A stretch of DNA of 11,550 bases from Termitomyces sp. T153 (lineage: Eukaryota; Basidiomycota; Agaricomycetes; Agaricales; Lyophyllaceae): assembly GCA_018296165.2 (NCBI GenBank), contig JACKQL020000301.1, positions 1 through 11,550 on the forward strand. The letters run 5' to 3'. Every line of letters starts with the position of its first letter. Within the stretch, counting starts at the first letter, position 1. The translations under genes and the position numbers were made by a program. Below the pieces are notes generated by a model, which ran no database searches, had not been told where the DNA came from, and saw nothing but the letters and a program-made list of their open reading frames with translations. Shown piece after piece: positions 1 through 6,907 of this stretch.

Positions 1-13
1 AGCGGGCATGACG

Positions 14-64
14 GTAAGTGCCCTGGTAGTCGCTAGCACTAGTGACGCTGCTAAGGTATGTTAG
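14..64 (+). other. Probable intron (51 nt)
   Basis: GTAAGT donor at 14-19, a GCTAAG branch-like sequence near 50 and TAG acceptor at 62-64. Splicing here removes an in-frame TAG at 62-64 and opens the frame into the next exon. Too little upstream exon is visible to check the phase. Confidence 0.45.
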
Positions 65-337
65 CTTTTTGAAGAGTTGTCGCCAAATGACCAGTTCTTC
101 TTTCAGCACCTGATAGGTGCATTAGCGGTGGTGAGGGGGGAGGGACGGAGCAAGGGTCGTGAGGACGATGAAGTGGCAGATCATAGGGACATTCAAGTGG
201 CAGGCCCCTCGACTCCCAAGGCTGCAGCTGGTGGCGTTGCTAGGGGGTTGGCAACGTTGCCAAGACTGATGGCAACCCCGAGGAGCAAAGGGAAGGGGAA
301 GGGAAAGGCATGAGACAAGGAGGACGAGGATATTGAG

Positions 338-396
338 GTGAGTCTCTTTTTCTTCTTTTTCGCTAACTCTTGGCAATGATTGCTAATTTCTTGCAG
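338..396 (+). other. Intron (59 nt, phase 0)
   Basis: GTGAGT donor at 338-343, a pyrimidine-rich run, CTAAC and CTAAT branch candidates at 363-367 and 383-387, and TTGCAG acceptor ending at 396. It joins two open frames (mod-3 classes 2 and 1) exactly between codons. Confidence 0.7.
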
Positions 397-570
397 GATC
401 AAATTGAAGAAACGTTTACTGATAAGCACTTGGCAGTACTTCTCCATTGGCGAAAGGCGTCGATGGTGGTGTATACGGGAATGGGGGCTGGGGTAAAATT
501 GGAGAAGGCAAAGGGCAAGGTAACGGTGTTGCTGGAGAAGTGGCAAGAGTATAAGCACACGCAAGGAGCA

Positions 571-624
571 GTGAGTATTTAGCAATCATTTCTTTCTCTT
601 TCGTCGCTAACAACTTCTTTCTAG
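571..624 (+). other. Intron (54 nt, phase 0)
   Basis: GTGAGT donor at 571-576, CTAAC branch site at 607-611, pyrimidine tract and CTAG acceptor ending at 624. Removing it bypasses the stop at 580-582 and places the first cysteine of the cysteine cluster directly after the junction. Confidence 0.7.
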
Positions 625-1242
625 TGTGACAATTGCTGGGCCGACAACGACCCAGAAGGCTGCTGGTACCCCATTGGGGTCCAGCCCTGTTATTGCTGTG
701 ACAGTACGAGGAAAAGCTGCTTGCACAGCGGACGGTCATCGAGGAGCACTGGTGGAAAGTTCGCTAAGAGAATAGCGACAAAGGCGGCGTTGGTAAGAAA
801 TGCGAGGGCTTTTGTGGAGCGGCAGAGGGAGTTGGCAAAGCGAGGGGAGTCTATCAAAATCAAGCACTTGAGCTTGATCTTACCGATGTCGCAGGAGGAG
901 GCTGGAGTTGGAGGCAGCGGAGGCGCCAAGGTGAAGAGCAGAAAGGTGGTAGAGAGCGATGAGGATAACAACAACAGCAACGGCGACGTGCCCTTGTCAT
1001 GGAGATGAGCAGCAAGTCCCACGTCGGTCGCTAGCGCTAAGCGACCTTGAACGGTCGCTAGCAAGGAGGGAGAGGGGGATGTGGAGATGAGGGAGACTAC
1101 TCCCTTAGCAACGGTCACTGAGGCGGAGCGGGAGGCAAGCAACATGGGGGTCGAAGGCAAGGAGGAACTCAAGGTTGTCCCAGCCGCAGCTGAGGAGAAT
1201 AAGGAGGAGGAGAGGGCTGAGGAAGCCAAAGTCCGGCGAAGG

Positions 1243-1291
1243 GTAAGTCCTTCTCTTTCGCTAGTTTCTTGATTGCTAACCACTTTGCTAG
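1243..1291 (+). other. Intron (49 nt, phase 0)
   Basis: GTAAGT donor at 1243-1248, CTAAC branch site at 1276-1280 and GCTAG acceptor ending at 1291. It moves the reading frame from class 1 to class 2, where the coiled-coil exon stays open to 1648. Confidence 0.7.
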
Positions 1292-1648
1292 GGGACCTGG
1301 AGCAACACGCCTTTGTGCCAGGTTGGCGACGACGAGCTGGAATGGCTGGGCGAGGACCTCAGTTGGCCGACGCCGCTAACGTCAGCGGCATCGCTAGTGG
1401 ATTTCGATGAGAGGGCGGTGGTAGTGGAACAGCGGTTCCAGAGGGAGCTGGAGGCGGCGAGGGAGGAGTTGTTAGCGGCGCGGGCCCGTTACACTGTTGC
1501 TAGGCAAACGTTGGCGACTCTGGCAGGATACCGGCGCAACTGTCAGGCCTTCCTGGCCTGGCAGGAGGAGAACAACGTTGGGGAAGGAGATTGGGAGGAG
1601 GCAGGGGTGATGGAGGTGCCTGACAACGACGCTGACCTCAACGCTTAG

Positions 1649-2084
1649 CGCCAGTCGCCTCCTGTATATATATTTTAGTTTTTTATAATACGGACATAGA
1701 CTAGCCCCCTTAAGGGGCCCCATAATTGTATAGAATATTGTCAAAGGTTCAGAAATCTAGAGGGAAGCAAAAGAAAAACGAAGAACAAGATCAATAAAGG
1801 CGTACTAGCAATTGTCGCCTAGTGCTAGCGATGTCTTGAAGGCAAACGCTCAGTAGATCATCATGGCGTTTTACCCCTAGAGGCGTGCTGAGTGCTGGCG
1901 ACGGAATAGCCAAGTGCAGCATTGAAACAAAAGAGTAGTAAGGTAAAGTGTCTGTGAAAGGCCTTTTAACTGAAGTAATAAAATGAAAAAGTAACGAAGA
2001 CAAAAAGGACTTAATGTTTTTGTAAGGTATTTTGGACTGTTTTTCTGGATAATACAGATAAGAATGATAAGTCACAAGGCAGAG
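1649..2084. other. Non-coding gap between convergent genes
   Basis: This stretch separates the stop of the spliced gene from the stop of the Pol remnant. It is AT-rich at its start (1661-1690) and contains a perfect 12-bp palindrome, CCCCTTAAGGGG, at 1706-1717 and an A-rich segment (1760-1800). A minus-strand open stretch at 1791-2075 has no recognisable domain and looks incidental. For the minus-strand element this is where a polypurine tract and 3' LTR would be expected, but I see neither clearly. The TYGCYA/TRGCRA hexamer excess of the flanking units continues through it. Confidence 0.6.
1793..1798 (+). promoter_or_regulatory. Possible poly(A) signal AATAAA
   Basis: Canonical AATAAA about 145 nt downstream of the stop codon of the plus-strand spliced gene. 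The position is plausible for a fungal 3' UTR, but such a hexamer is common by chance in AT-rich DNA. Confidence 0.3.
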
Positions 2085-2558
2085 TTAAGAGAAATCGCTA
2101 AGGCTTAGCGAAAGGTAGTTTTCTTCTTCACTGGCGACCTCGCCAGTATCATTGTCGTCAACAAGCTCGGTTTGCTCCAGTTCTCTGAGATGCAAAGTGT
2201 CGATGTCGAAAGCGTCGCTAGGCACTATTATGTGTTCTCTAGCGAAATAGGGGACTAGGCAAAAGGCGACAACAGGGCGATGTAATACTGAGCCATCTAA
2301 TTCACAAACAATGTAAGCGCCTCCACGGTTGCGAGAGATTACCACTAGTGGGCCTAGGTAACGAGGTTTCATCTTCTTGTTATGCATTACCTCGATTCTA
2401 GTATTCCTCATGAGTACGAGGTTGCCTGTTTTGAAGTTGTAATTGTGGATTGTAGCAGCGTGTTCTGTCTCGAAGCGAATGGCTGCCAAGCGACGAGTGC
2501 TAAGAACTTGGCTGTGAAGGTGATCTAGATCTTCTTGGCAACGCTGAAGGTCAATTGC
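2085..2558 (-). pseudogene. Integrase C-terminal region with GPY/F-like module, left gypsy Pol
   Basis: It continues the integrase frame beyond TGA 2559-2561. It contains a Leu/Arg-rich helix (RRLAAIRFE), the NFKTGNLVLMRNT strand and the RYLGPLVVISRNRGGAY segment, which is the GPY/F module region found after the catalytic core of many Ty3/gypsy integrases. The final 40 residues are acidic (VDDNDTGEVASEEEN). I see no chromodomain aromatic cage. The frame closes at TAA 2085-2087, the only TAA stop in this element and probably its natural terminus. Confidence 0.8.
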
Positions 2559-3572
2559 TCAATGGGCTATGAGGTCAGTTGTCGACAACAGCGAGTTTGG
2601 CAGCGGTTGCAAATATGTTGCTTCTACTATGTCAGCAGGCAGGAGAGGGTGGGTACCGGTTGTCGTGAAATAAGGGGAGCAACCCATTTGCTTGTGCACT
2701 GTAACACGTTCTGACCAAAAGACTGAGTAAGTAGCGGTACTCCACCTAGACTGATCACCATCAACCACTTTGAAGAGGGCTTGGCAAACATTGAAATGAG
2801 GCCGCTTGACTATTCCATTAGCGCGCTTATTGTAACCAGAGATCCGGATATGGTGCAAGTTATACTTCTTCGCCAAGTAGGTAACCGCCTTTAGGATTGG
2901 GGGTCCATTGTTGGTAACTATTTTGCTAAGCACCCCCCATCGACAAATGACATCCTCATACAGCCACTTAGCGATGGCTTCGGTGTTCTCTCTAGCAAGC
3001 ATACAAAACTCAGGGTAATGAGTCAGCAAACAACGTCCTTGAATGATGTATTTGAACTTATTTGAGGGCGGCATGAACATGGTGTCAACATATATCTTGC
3101 TGAACAAGGGCGCTGGCATAGCGACAGTTGGCGGAATGAGAACCTTGGTTGTCTGCTGTATCCGGCAGGGATGGCATGTCTGAAGGTACCACACAATATC
3201 AGCGCTAACTTGAGGCCACCAAAATTGTTCTAGGAGGGCTGAGCAAGTAGCGAAAAGACCTCTATGTCCCAAGTTGTCATGCATAGCCCTCAGGACTCGT
3301 AAGCGACTGGCAATAGGAACGAACAACTTGTGAGCCCTGTCTAGGCTTCTTCGCCAAAGTTTGCCTCCCATAACAACAAACATGGATGTGTAGCAAACAA
3401 AAGTGGCGTAGTCCTTGTCGCTAAGGCCGTCGGGTCTGACGAGGTTGTGAAGCCATTTCTTGACTAGAAGTACGCGAACGTCGCTGGTGATAGCTTTAGC
3501 ACTGCGGGGTACGTTGCTATAAGTAGTGGTGCCATCATCCCAGAGAGGTGTTATATCGTTGCTGGTCTGTAA
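2559..3572 (-). pseudogene. Integrase of the left gypsy Pol, two of three catalytic residues lost
   Basis: DNA strand-transfer enzyme that would insert element cDNA. An H-x4-H-x29-C-x2-C zinc-binding domain is intact (MHDNLGH to CHPC, about 3283 to 3168). In the catalytic core the first Asp is present in YVDTM. The second reads TNNGPP where TDNG is expected (AAC at 2910-2912). The Glu about 35 residues on reads GIVKRPHF where GIVERP is expected (AAG at 2805-2807). Each change is a G-to-A directly after a C, as expected from deamination at CpG. The stretch 3384-3572 is open in the same frame and forms the N-terminal lead-in. The domain ends at TGA 2559-2561, after which the frame continues. 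Confidence 0.9.
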
Positions 3573-4172
3573 TCATGGGGGAGTCTCGGTGTCGCTTGCA
3601 AAAGTCGCTAAAGTAAGCAAACAATCGTACTCAGCCAAAGGAGGTAAGCGATGTGAGGCCGTCGAGACTTGGCAAAGTAGCAGCAGTGGTAACTGAACTT
3701 GGTGAATGAACCTGTGCAAGCGATCGATCCAATCTTTGTAAACAGAGTTGTCGCTATTGTCAATGGGAGGGTCACCAGGCTGTGGCGGGCATTGTGAGAG
3801 ACCATCAGGGCCATGGAAAGTTCCCTTGACGTGTACCAGCTCAAAGTGAAACATCAAAATCACCATGATCCAGCGGTTCATGCTAGCGGAAGGCTGGATG
3901 TCAGGGTTCTGAAGCATACCCTTAATGTAGCGAGCATCGACTTTGATGATAAGGTTCCTGACACCAATGAGGTACACCCGTAATGCTTGTAGAGCTCAAT
4001 AGAGGCCATAGAGTTCCAACTTAGGCTGACTGAATTGGGCTTCTCTGTTGTTTAGCGTAATCGACCCAAAGCGGTTGTAGCGGTGTTCTTTGCGATTGTC
4101 ACCAGTGCACTGAAAAAGATAAAATCCGACCGCTATGTATGACGTATCAACCACTAAGATGACGGGGTCAGG
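3573..4172 (-). pseudogene. RNase H domain of the left gypsy Pol
   Basis: This domain would degrade the RNA strand of the RNA-DNA hybrid. The visible candidate acidic residues are Asp in VVDTSY (about 4146-4148), Glu in PKLELYGL (about 4018-4020) and Asp in KVDARYIKG (about 3940), consistent with a retroelement RNase H core. The C-terminal FELVHVKGTFHGPDGLSQ segment is the usual tether region of gypsy elements between RNase H and integrase. A TGA at 3996-3998 breaks the domain just after YGLY, and TGA 3573-3575 lies in the acidic tether. The stretch 3978-4172 has no start codon of its own and reads only as part of the interrupted frame. Confidence 0.8.
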
Positions 4173-5393
4173 CTATTCATAATTGATAGGAACAAGGGGC
4201 TTAGCGTCTTGTAAGGCTTTTATGAGGTCATGTTGAGCATTTATTTGATCGGGGCCAAATTCGAAAGGAATGCCAACATGAGTAAGCTTCGTTAGGTTGT
4301 GGGCTCTATGTGCAAAGTTCTTGACAAAAGTCCTTAGTACCCCAACAGTACCCAAAAAGGCTCGAACTTCCGATAGCAACTTGCAAGGACCCCATCGCTC
4401 GATTAACGCTAAACGACTTTTGTCAGGGATTCGACTGCTAGGAGTACAAACATGTCCTAGAATCTTGAAAGTCGGGGTGCAAAGAACGAGTTTGTGACCT
4501 GAGAAGGTGCCGCCACAGTATTTCATTTGCTGAAGAATCCTGTTACGAAGTTCAAAGAACTCCCAGAGCGCTAGGCAAATATTTGAGTTAGCAGGATGCT
4601 TAGCGGGTTTACCGTTAACAATCTTCCAATCCTTGGGTCCCTTAGCGCCCACGTTGTCAATAAAGCTGAGCATGTTATGGGGGATCTCTGGCTGCAGAAT
4701 AAAGGTAATGTTGTCGTGAAATATAGGCACAGAGTTGGTCCATCCCATTGGCAAGGTCACTAATCAAAGGGCACCAAACGGAGTCTGGAACGTCATTAAG
4801 TCATGTGATGCTGGGTTGATAAGTCGCTCATCGTAGCCAACATAGAGGTTGAGAGTGGCACCACAGATGCGTCCAGCGAAAGATTCTGCAACGTGATCTG
4901 GAAAAGGTGGTACTCTAGAATGGCGGATGGTGACATGGTTTAGCAGCTCGAGACTGTGCACAATCCAGAGCTTACCATTTTTCTTGAGAACGCAAAACCA
5001 TTGTGAGCGGTAAGCGGAGTTTGAAGGTTCATAGACGCCAGCGCTAATTTTGCCACGAATAATCTTGCATATTTCCTTTTCTAGCCCTGGGGGTATGGGG
5101 TGATTGTGCTGGACCCACAGTACGTGTGGAATTGTTGGTATGCATACTGGCGGGAAGAAATTGGGGCGCAAGCTTCCTCGTTTGGAATCTTCCCAAGCAA
5201 AAGCTTTTTCCTGTTTGGGGACCATGTCGACTAATACATTGATTTTGTCGCTAGTGAGGAACCCTGTGTTGTGGTCCTTAACCAGTTTTGCTCGTCGCTC
5301 GCTAGTGAATCGCTTTGTTGGAACAAAAGGCGGCGGATTCGGGTTAAGCGGAGGGATTGTTGCTAGTGGTTCACCAATAATCTGGCGTTTGAT
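4173..5393 (-). pseudogene. Reverse transcriptase domain of the left gypsy Pol, catalytic Asp changed to Asn
   Basis: RNA-dependent DNA polymerase domain. Landmarks in order: an N-terminal Pro-rich entry with FFPP near 5160; PPGLEKEI and the GVYEPSNSAYRS segment (fingers); WFCVLKKNGK; the palm segment with DLMTFQTPFGAL; then LPMGWTNSVPIFHD; and the active-site loop reading FIDN at 4653-4664. Ty3/gypsy enzymes have [YF]xDD here, so the second metal-binding Asp is replaced by Asn (AAC at 4653-4655). Downstream are FSGHK, a GH segment and the FLGTVG connection motif. A TGA at 4764-4766 splits the domain just before the LPMGW block, and TAG 4173-4175 ends it at the RNase H boundary. Both the stops and the active-site change fit G:C-to-A:T transitions. 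The domain is non-functional. Confidence 0.9.
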
Positions 5394-5858
5394 TCAAAAG
5401 TCCTTGCTAACGTGGCTGGTGACTGGTTTGGTCTTCATAGCGACGGGCTTGTACTTCTTCTTGACCTGGACTCCTTTTCGCTTAGGGGGTTTGTTAGCAA
5501 CATATTGAGCGGGGGATGGAATGTTAACGTAGGTGGGGGTAGTGTCTGTAACACATGTATCAAGTGGTAAAGCTTGTCCAAGAATCAAGGGGTTAGAGGT
5601 ATTGGTAGAAACAAGATAAGCACGAGGTGAAAGGGACAAATCGGAAATGTTGCTAGCCGTAGTGTAAAGGTATGCTAGTGCAAAATCAGTCTGTGGGTCA
5701 GAATTGGTAAGTAAAACGTCTTTGTCCAAATCACAAGAAGCTATACAAGTCGCTAGACCAGTTGAATGGTCATAGCTGATAACAATCACTAGGTCGCTAT
5801 CTTCTTCAATGCCTTCGGCGATGAAAGCAACAGGGTGCCTCTGTTTTGAAGCGAACAT
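5394..5858 (-). pseudogene. Linker between protease and reverse transcriptase, left gypsy Pol
   Basis: About 154 codons open without a stop, in the same frame as RT, RNase H and integrase. The first part is acidic and Ser/Thr-rich with no recognisable motif. The last 35 residues are Lys/Pro-rich (a KKKYKPVA-type run), as expected for the disordered stretch just before the RT fingers. It ends at TGA 5394-5396, beyond which the same frame continues into RT, so that stop is probably a lost Arg codon. I know of no enzymatic role for this segment. Confidence 0.6.
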
Positions 5859-6288
5859 TTTGGCGGTTGTTTCTCTTGGATTTGCCGCATGGAAAGGTAG
5901 GGATAGTGCGCCGTTGGCCAGTATTGGGGTCCGTGATTGTTATAGTTGTTTCGATGTTGCTAATTGTATTGACCATACTTCAAGTTAATACATCAAAGGG
6001 GCGTCCGAGTAGAATGTCATAGGCGGGGGACCATAAAACATGGATCTGGAGGTAAATTGTTATGTTGCCAATAGTGCAGGGTACGTTGCGCACAAGTCCT
6101 AGCGATCGATCCATGGTACCATTAGCGCTCTGCATATTTAACACAATGTTAGGGTCGTAAGATAGCCCAATGTCGCTGGCGATTTCTGCAGACATCAAAA
6201 TTATCTGGGAACCACTGTCGTGGATGCATTCCACTTCCTCTTTGTTGTTGATCAGCATCATGACGGTACAAAGTGACTGATGAAGCAA
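5859..6288 (-). pseudogene. Retropepsin-like aspartic protease domain of the left gypsy Pol
   Basis: The protein shows the catalytic DSG triplet in HDSGSQI near its start and the C-terminal hydrophobic-G motif ILLGRPF near 6000, both typical of retroviral-type aspartic proteases that cleave Gag-Pol. The domain is about 100 residues, normal for one protomer of this homodimeric family. A TGA at 5980-5982 interrupts the frame. Beyond it the same frame continues with a DPNTG-containing segment to about 5880. The frame then disagrees with the downstream linker by one nucleotide, so an indel lies near 5850-5900. On the upstream side an in-frame TAG falls inside the 6289-6326 hairpin and no Gag sequence precedes it, so the coding region is truncated there. 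Confidence 0.8.
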
Positions 6289-6326
6289 GAGCTACAGGCC
6301 CGTGCCAAAGGCACGGGGTGTAGCTC
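6289..6326. repeat. Compound perfect hairpin at the end of the left Pol remnant
   Basis: The arms are GAGCTACA (6289-6296) with TGTAGCTC (6319-6326) and CCCGTGCC (6299-6306) with GGCACGGG (6310-6317). Both pair perfectly, separated by a GG/G internal bulge and closed by an AAA loop. It sits exactly where Pol coding stops and the hexamer bias of the left segment ends. A short GC-rich hairpin of this form recalls Helitron 3' ends, but no CTRR tetranucleotide follows on either strand. TCTATATATT, like a Helitron 5' end, begins 1 nt after the hairpin at 6328. The structure is certain; its role is not known. Confidence 0.9.
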
Positions 6327-6386
6327 GTCTATATATTATGCAACAACAGACGTGGGAATGTGGCTGTGCCTATGCGATGACTTTTC

Positions 6387-6430
6387 TGCTGACTAAAATT
6401 TGTCAGCACTGACAAATGCTGACAAATTTA
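6387..6430. repeat. Inverted and direct repeats of a TGCTGACAAATTT unit
   Basis: TAAAATTTGTCAGCA (6394-6408) and TGCTGACAAATTTA (6417-6430) are inverted copies, with one extra A in the first arm and an 8-nt loop. A further TGCTGAC copy at 6387-6393 and CTGACAAA within the loop add direct repeats. This is a plausible transcription-factor binding cluster in a U3 region, or the remains of another repeat's terminus. Confidence 0.8.
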
Positions 6431-6733
6431 GACCCTTTTATGGTAATACAATCAGATTTGGCTGTTTTTACGCTCTTCAGATAAATTTTTCGCCAAAACA
6501 AATGCAGTAGACAGCTTTAATACATATATACTATCTTTTGACTATGTGTAAAAGGTGCCAGATAGTCTGCAGGGATGAAAAAGGCCAAACACAATTTAGT
6601 GGACACTGTTTTTCACGCATCATGCATTTTTTGACACAACATGACCTGTAGCGCAAACATGACATTACTTCCACCTAAACTATACTCTTTTCCATCCTAC
6701 TTTGCCCGCACCGGATTCCATTTCATTCCATAC

Positions 6734-6743
6734 TATATATATT
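6734..6743 (+). promoter_or_regulatory. TATA-like run upstream of the plus-strand Gag
   Basis: TATATATATT lies about 165 nt before the ATG at 6908, with a CA/CT-rich leader in between. The position suits an LTR promoter for the plus-strand element. Other AT runs nearby make the choice uncertain. Confidence 0.35.
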
Positions 6744-6907
6744 ACTATGTACCTGTGTTAGAGAGATAGCTCTTGCAATTGACAGGACTTACACCAGTTC
6801 TTTCCACAAGACTCTACTGTGTGACCGTACACTGCTTCATCTGGCAGTCTACTGTTACATTTTTTGAACTTCTAACAGTCCTCACAAAACCTCTTGACTC
6901 TGCTACC

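Larger units (their letters stand above)
1..1648 (+). pseudogene. 3' part of a spliced gene: Zn2Cys6-like cysteine cluster plus coiled coil, with three in-frame TGA stops
   Basis: I do not recognise a named product. The proposed exons are 1-13, 65-337, 397-570, 625-1242 and 1292-1648; the 5' end lies outside the window. Every checkable junction is phase 0, and about 470 codons are visible. Exon 3 (397-570) encodes a charged helical stretch. Exon 4 opens with six spaced cysteines (C-x2-C-x8-C-x8-C-x2-C-x6-C, 625-720), resembling a Zn(II)2Cys6 cluster but with x8 where x6 is usual. A Lys/Arg-rich and then a Glu/Lys-rich low-complexity region follow. The last exon has a predicted coiled coil (about 1420-1590, rich in E, A, R and L) and ends at TAG 1646-1648. 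In-frame TGA codons at 311, 1006 and 1048 break it; each could be a former CGA (Arg). It converges on the Pol remnant and shares that remnant's unusual hexamer bias. A DNA-binding or retroelement-associated role is only an inference. Alternative: a diverged host gene. Confidence 0.6.
2085..6288 (-). mobile_element. pol: Decayed Ty3/gypsy-type retrotransposon, Pol portion (PR-RT-RH-INT)
   Basis: Reading right to left, the minus strand encodes protease, linker, reverse transcriptase, RNase H, integrase and a GPY/F-like tail. RNase H before integrase is the Ty3/gypsy order. From 5858 down to 2087 everything is in one frame, interrupted by stops at 5394, 4764, 4173, 3996, 3573 and 2559 (lower coordinate of each codon). 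The protease is in another frame and has its own stop at 5980. All internal stops are TGA except TAG at 4173. The terminal stop is TAA at 2085-2087. No gag is found to the right; coding ends at a hairpin at 6289. No LTR, primer-binding site or polypurine tract was identified, so true element ends are unknown. The element cannot be active in this form. Confidence 0.9.
6327..6907. other. AT-rich non-coding stretch, probable 5' control region or LTR of the plus-strand element
   Basis: No credible coding sequence. It holds an inverted-repeat cluster (6387-6430), several TATA-like runs (6518-6530 and 6734-6743) and, after the second of these, about 165 nt of leader-like sequence rich in CA and CT ending at the ATG at 6908. 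The position directly upstream of a gypsy-type Gag makes it the expected place of the 5' LTR and primer-binding site. I could not identify LTR termini or a primer-binding site with confidence. One weak primer-site candidate is TGGCAGTCTACTG at 6842, just after a TTCA. Confidence 0.45.

Noticed and set aside
690..1283. Long minus-strand open stretch (about 197 codons)
   Set aside because: It is the antisense shadow of the spliced gene's purine-rich exon; Ser/Leu repeats and no recognisable motif.
1706..1717. Palindrome CCCCTTAAGGGG as a terminator or recombination site
   Set aside because: No flanking evidence; a single 12-bp palindrome can arise by chance.
1791..2075. Minus-strand open stretch of 94 codons between the convergent genes
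   Set aside because: No domain, unremarkable composition and no supporting start context; read as chance in non-coding DNA.
5104..5508. Plus-strand open stretch of 134 codons
   Set aside because: Lies antisense to the RT and linker, which show clear family motifs on the other strand.
6289..6340. Calling a definite Helitron terminus
   Set aside because: No CTRR follows the hairpin on either strand and no Rep/helicase coding is visible; kept only as a hypothesis.
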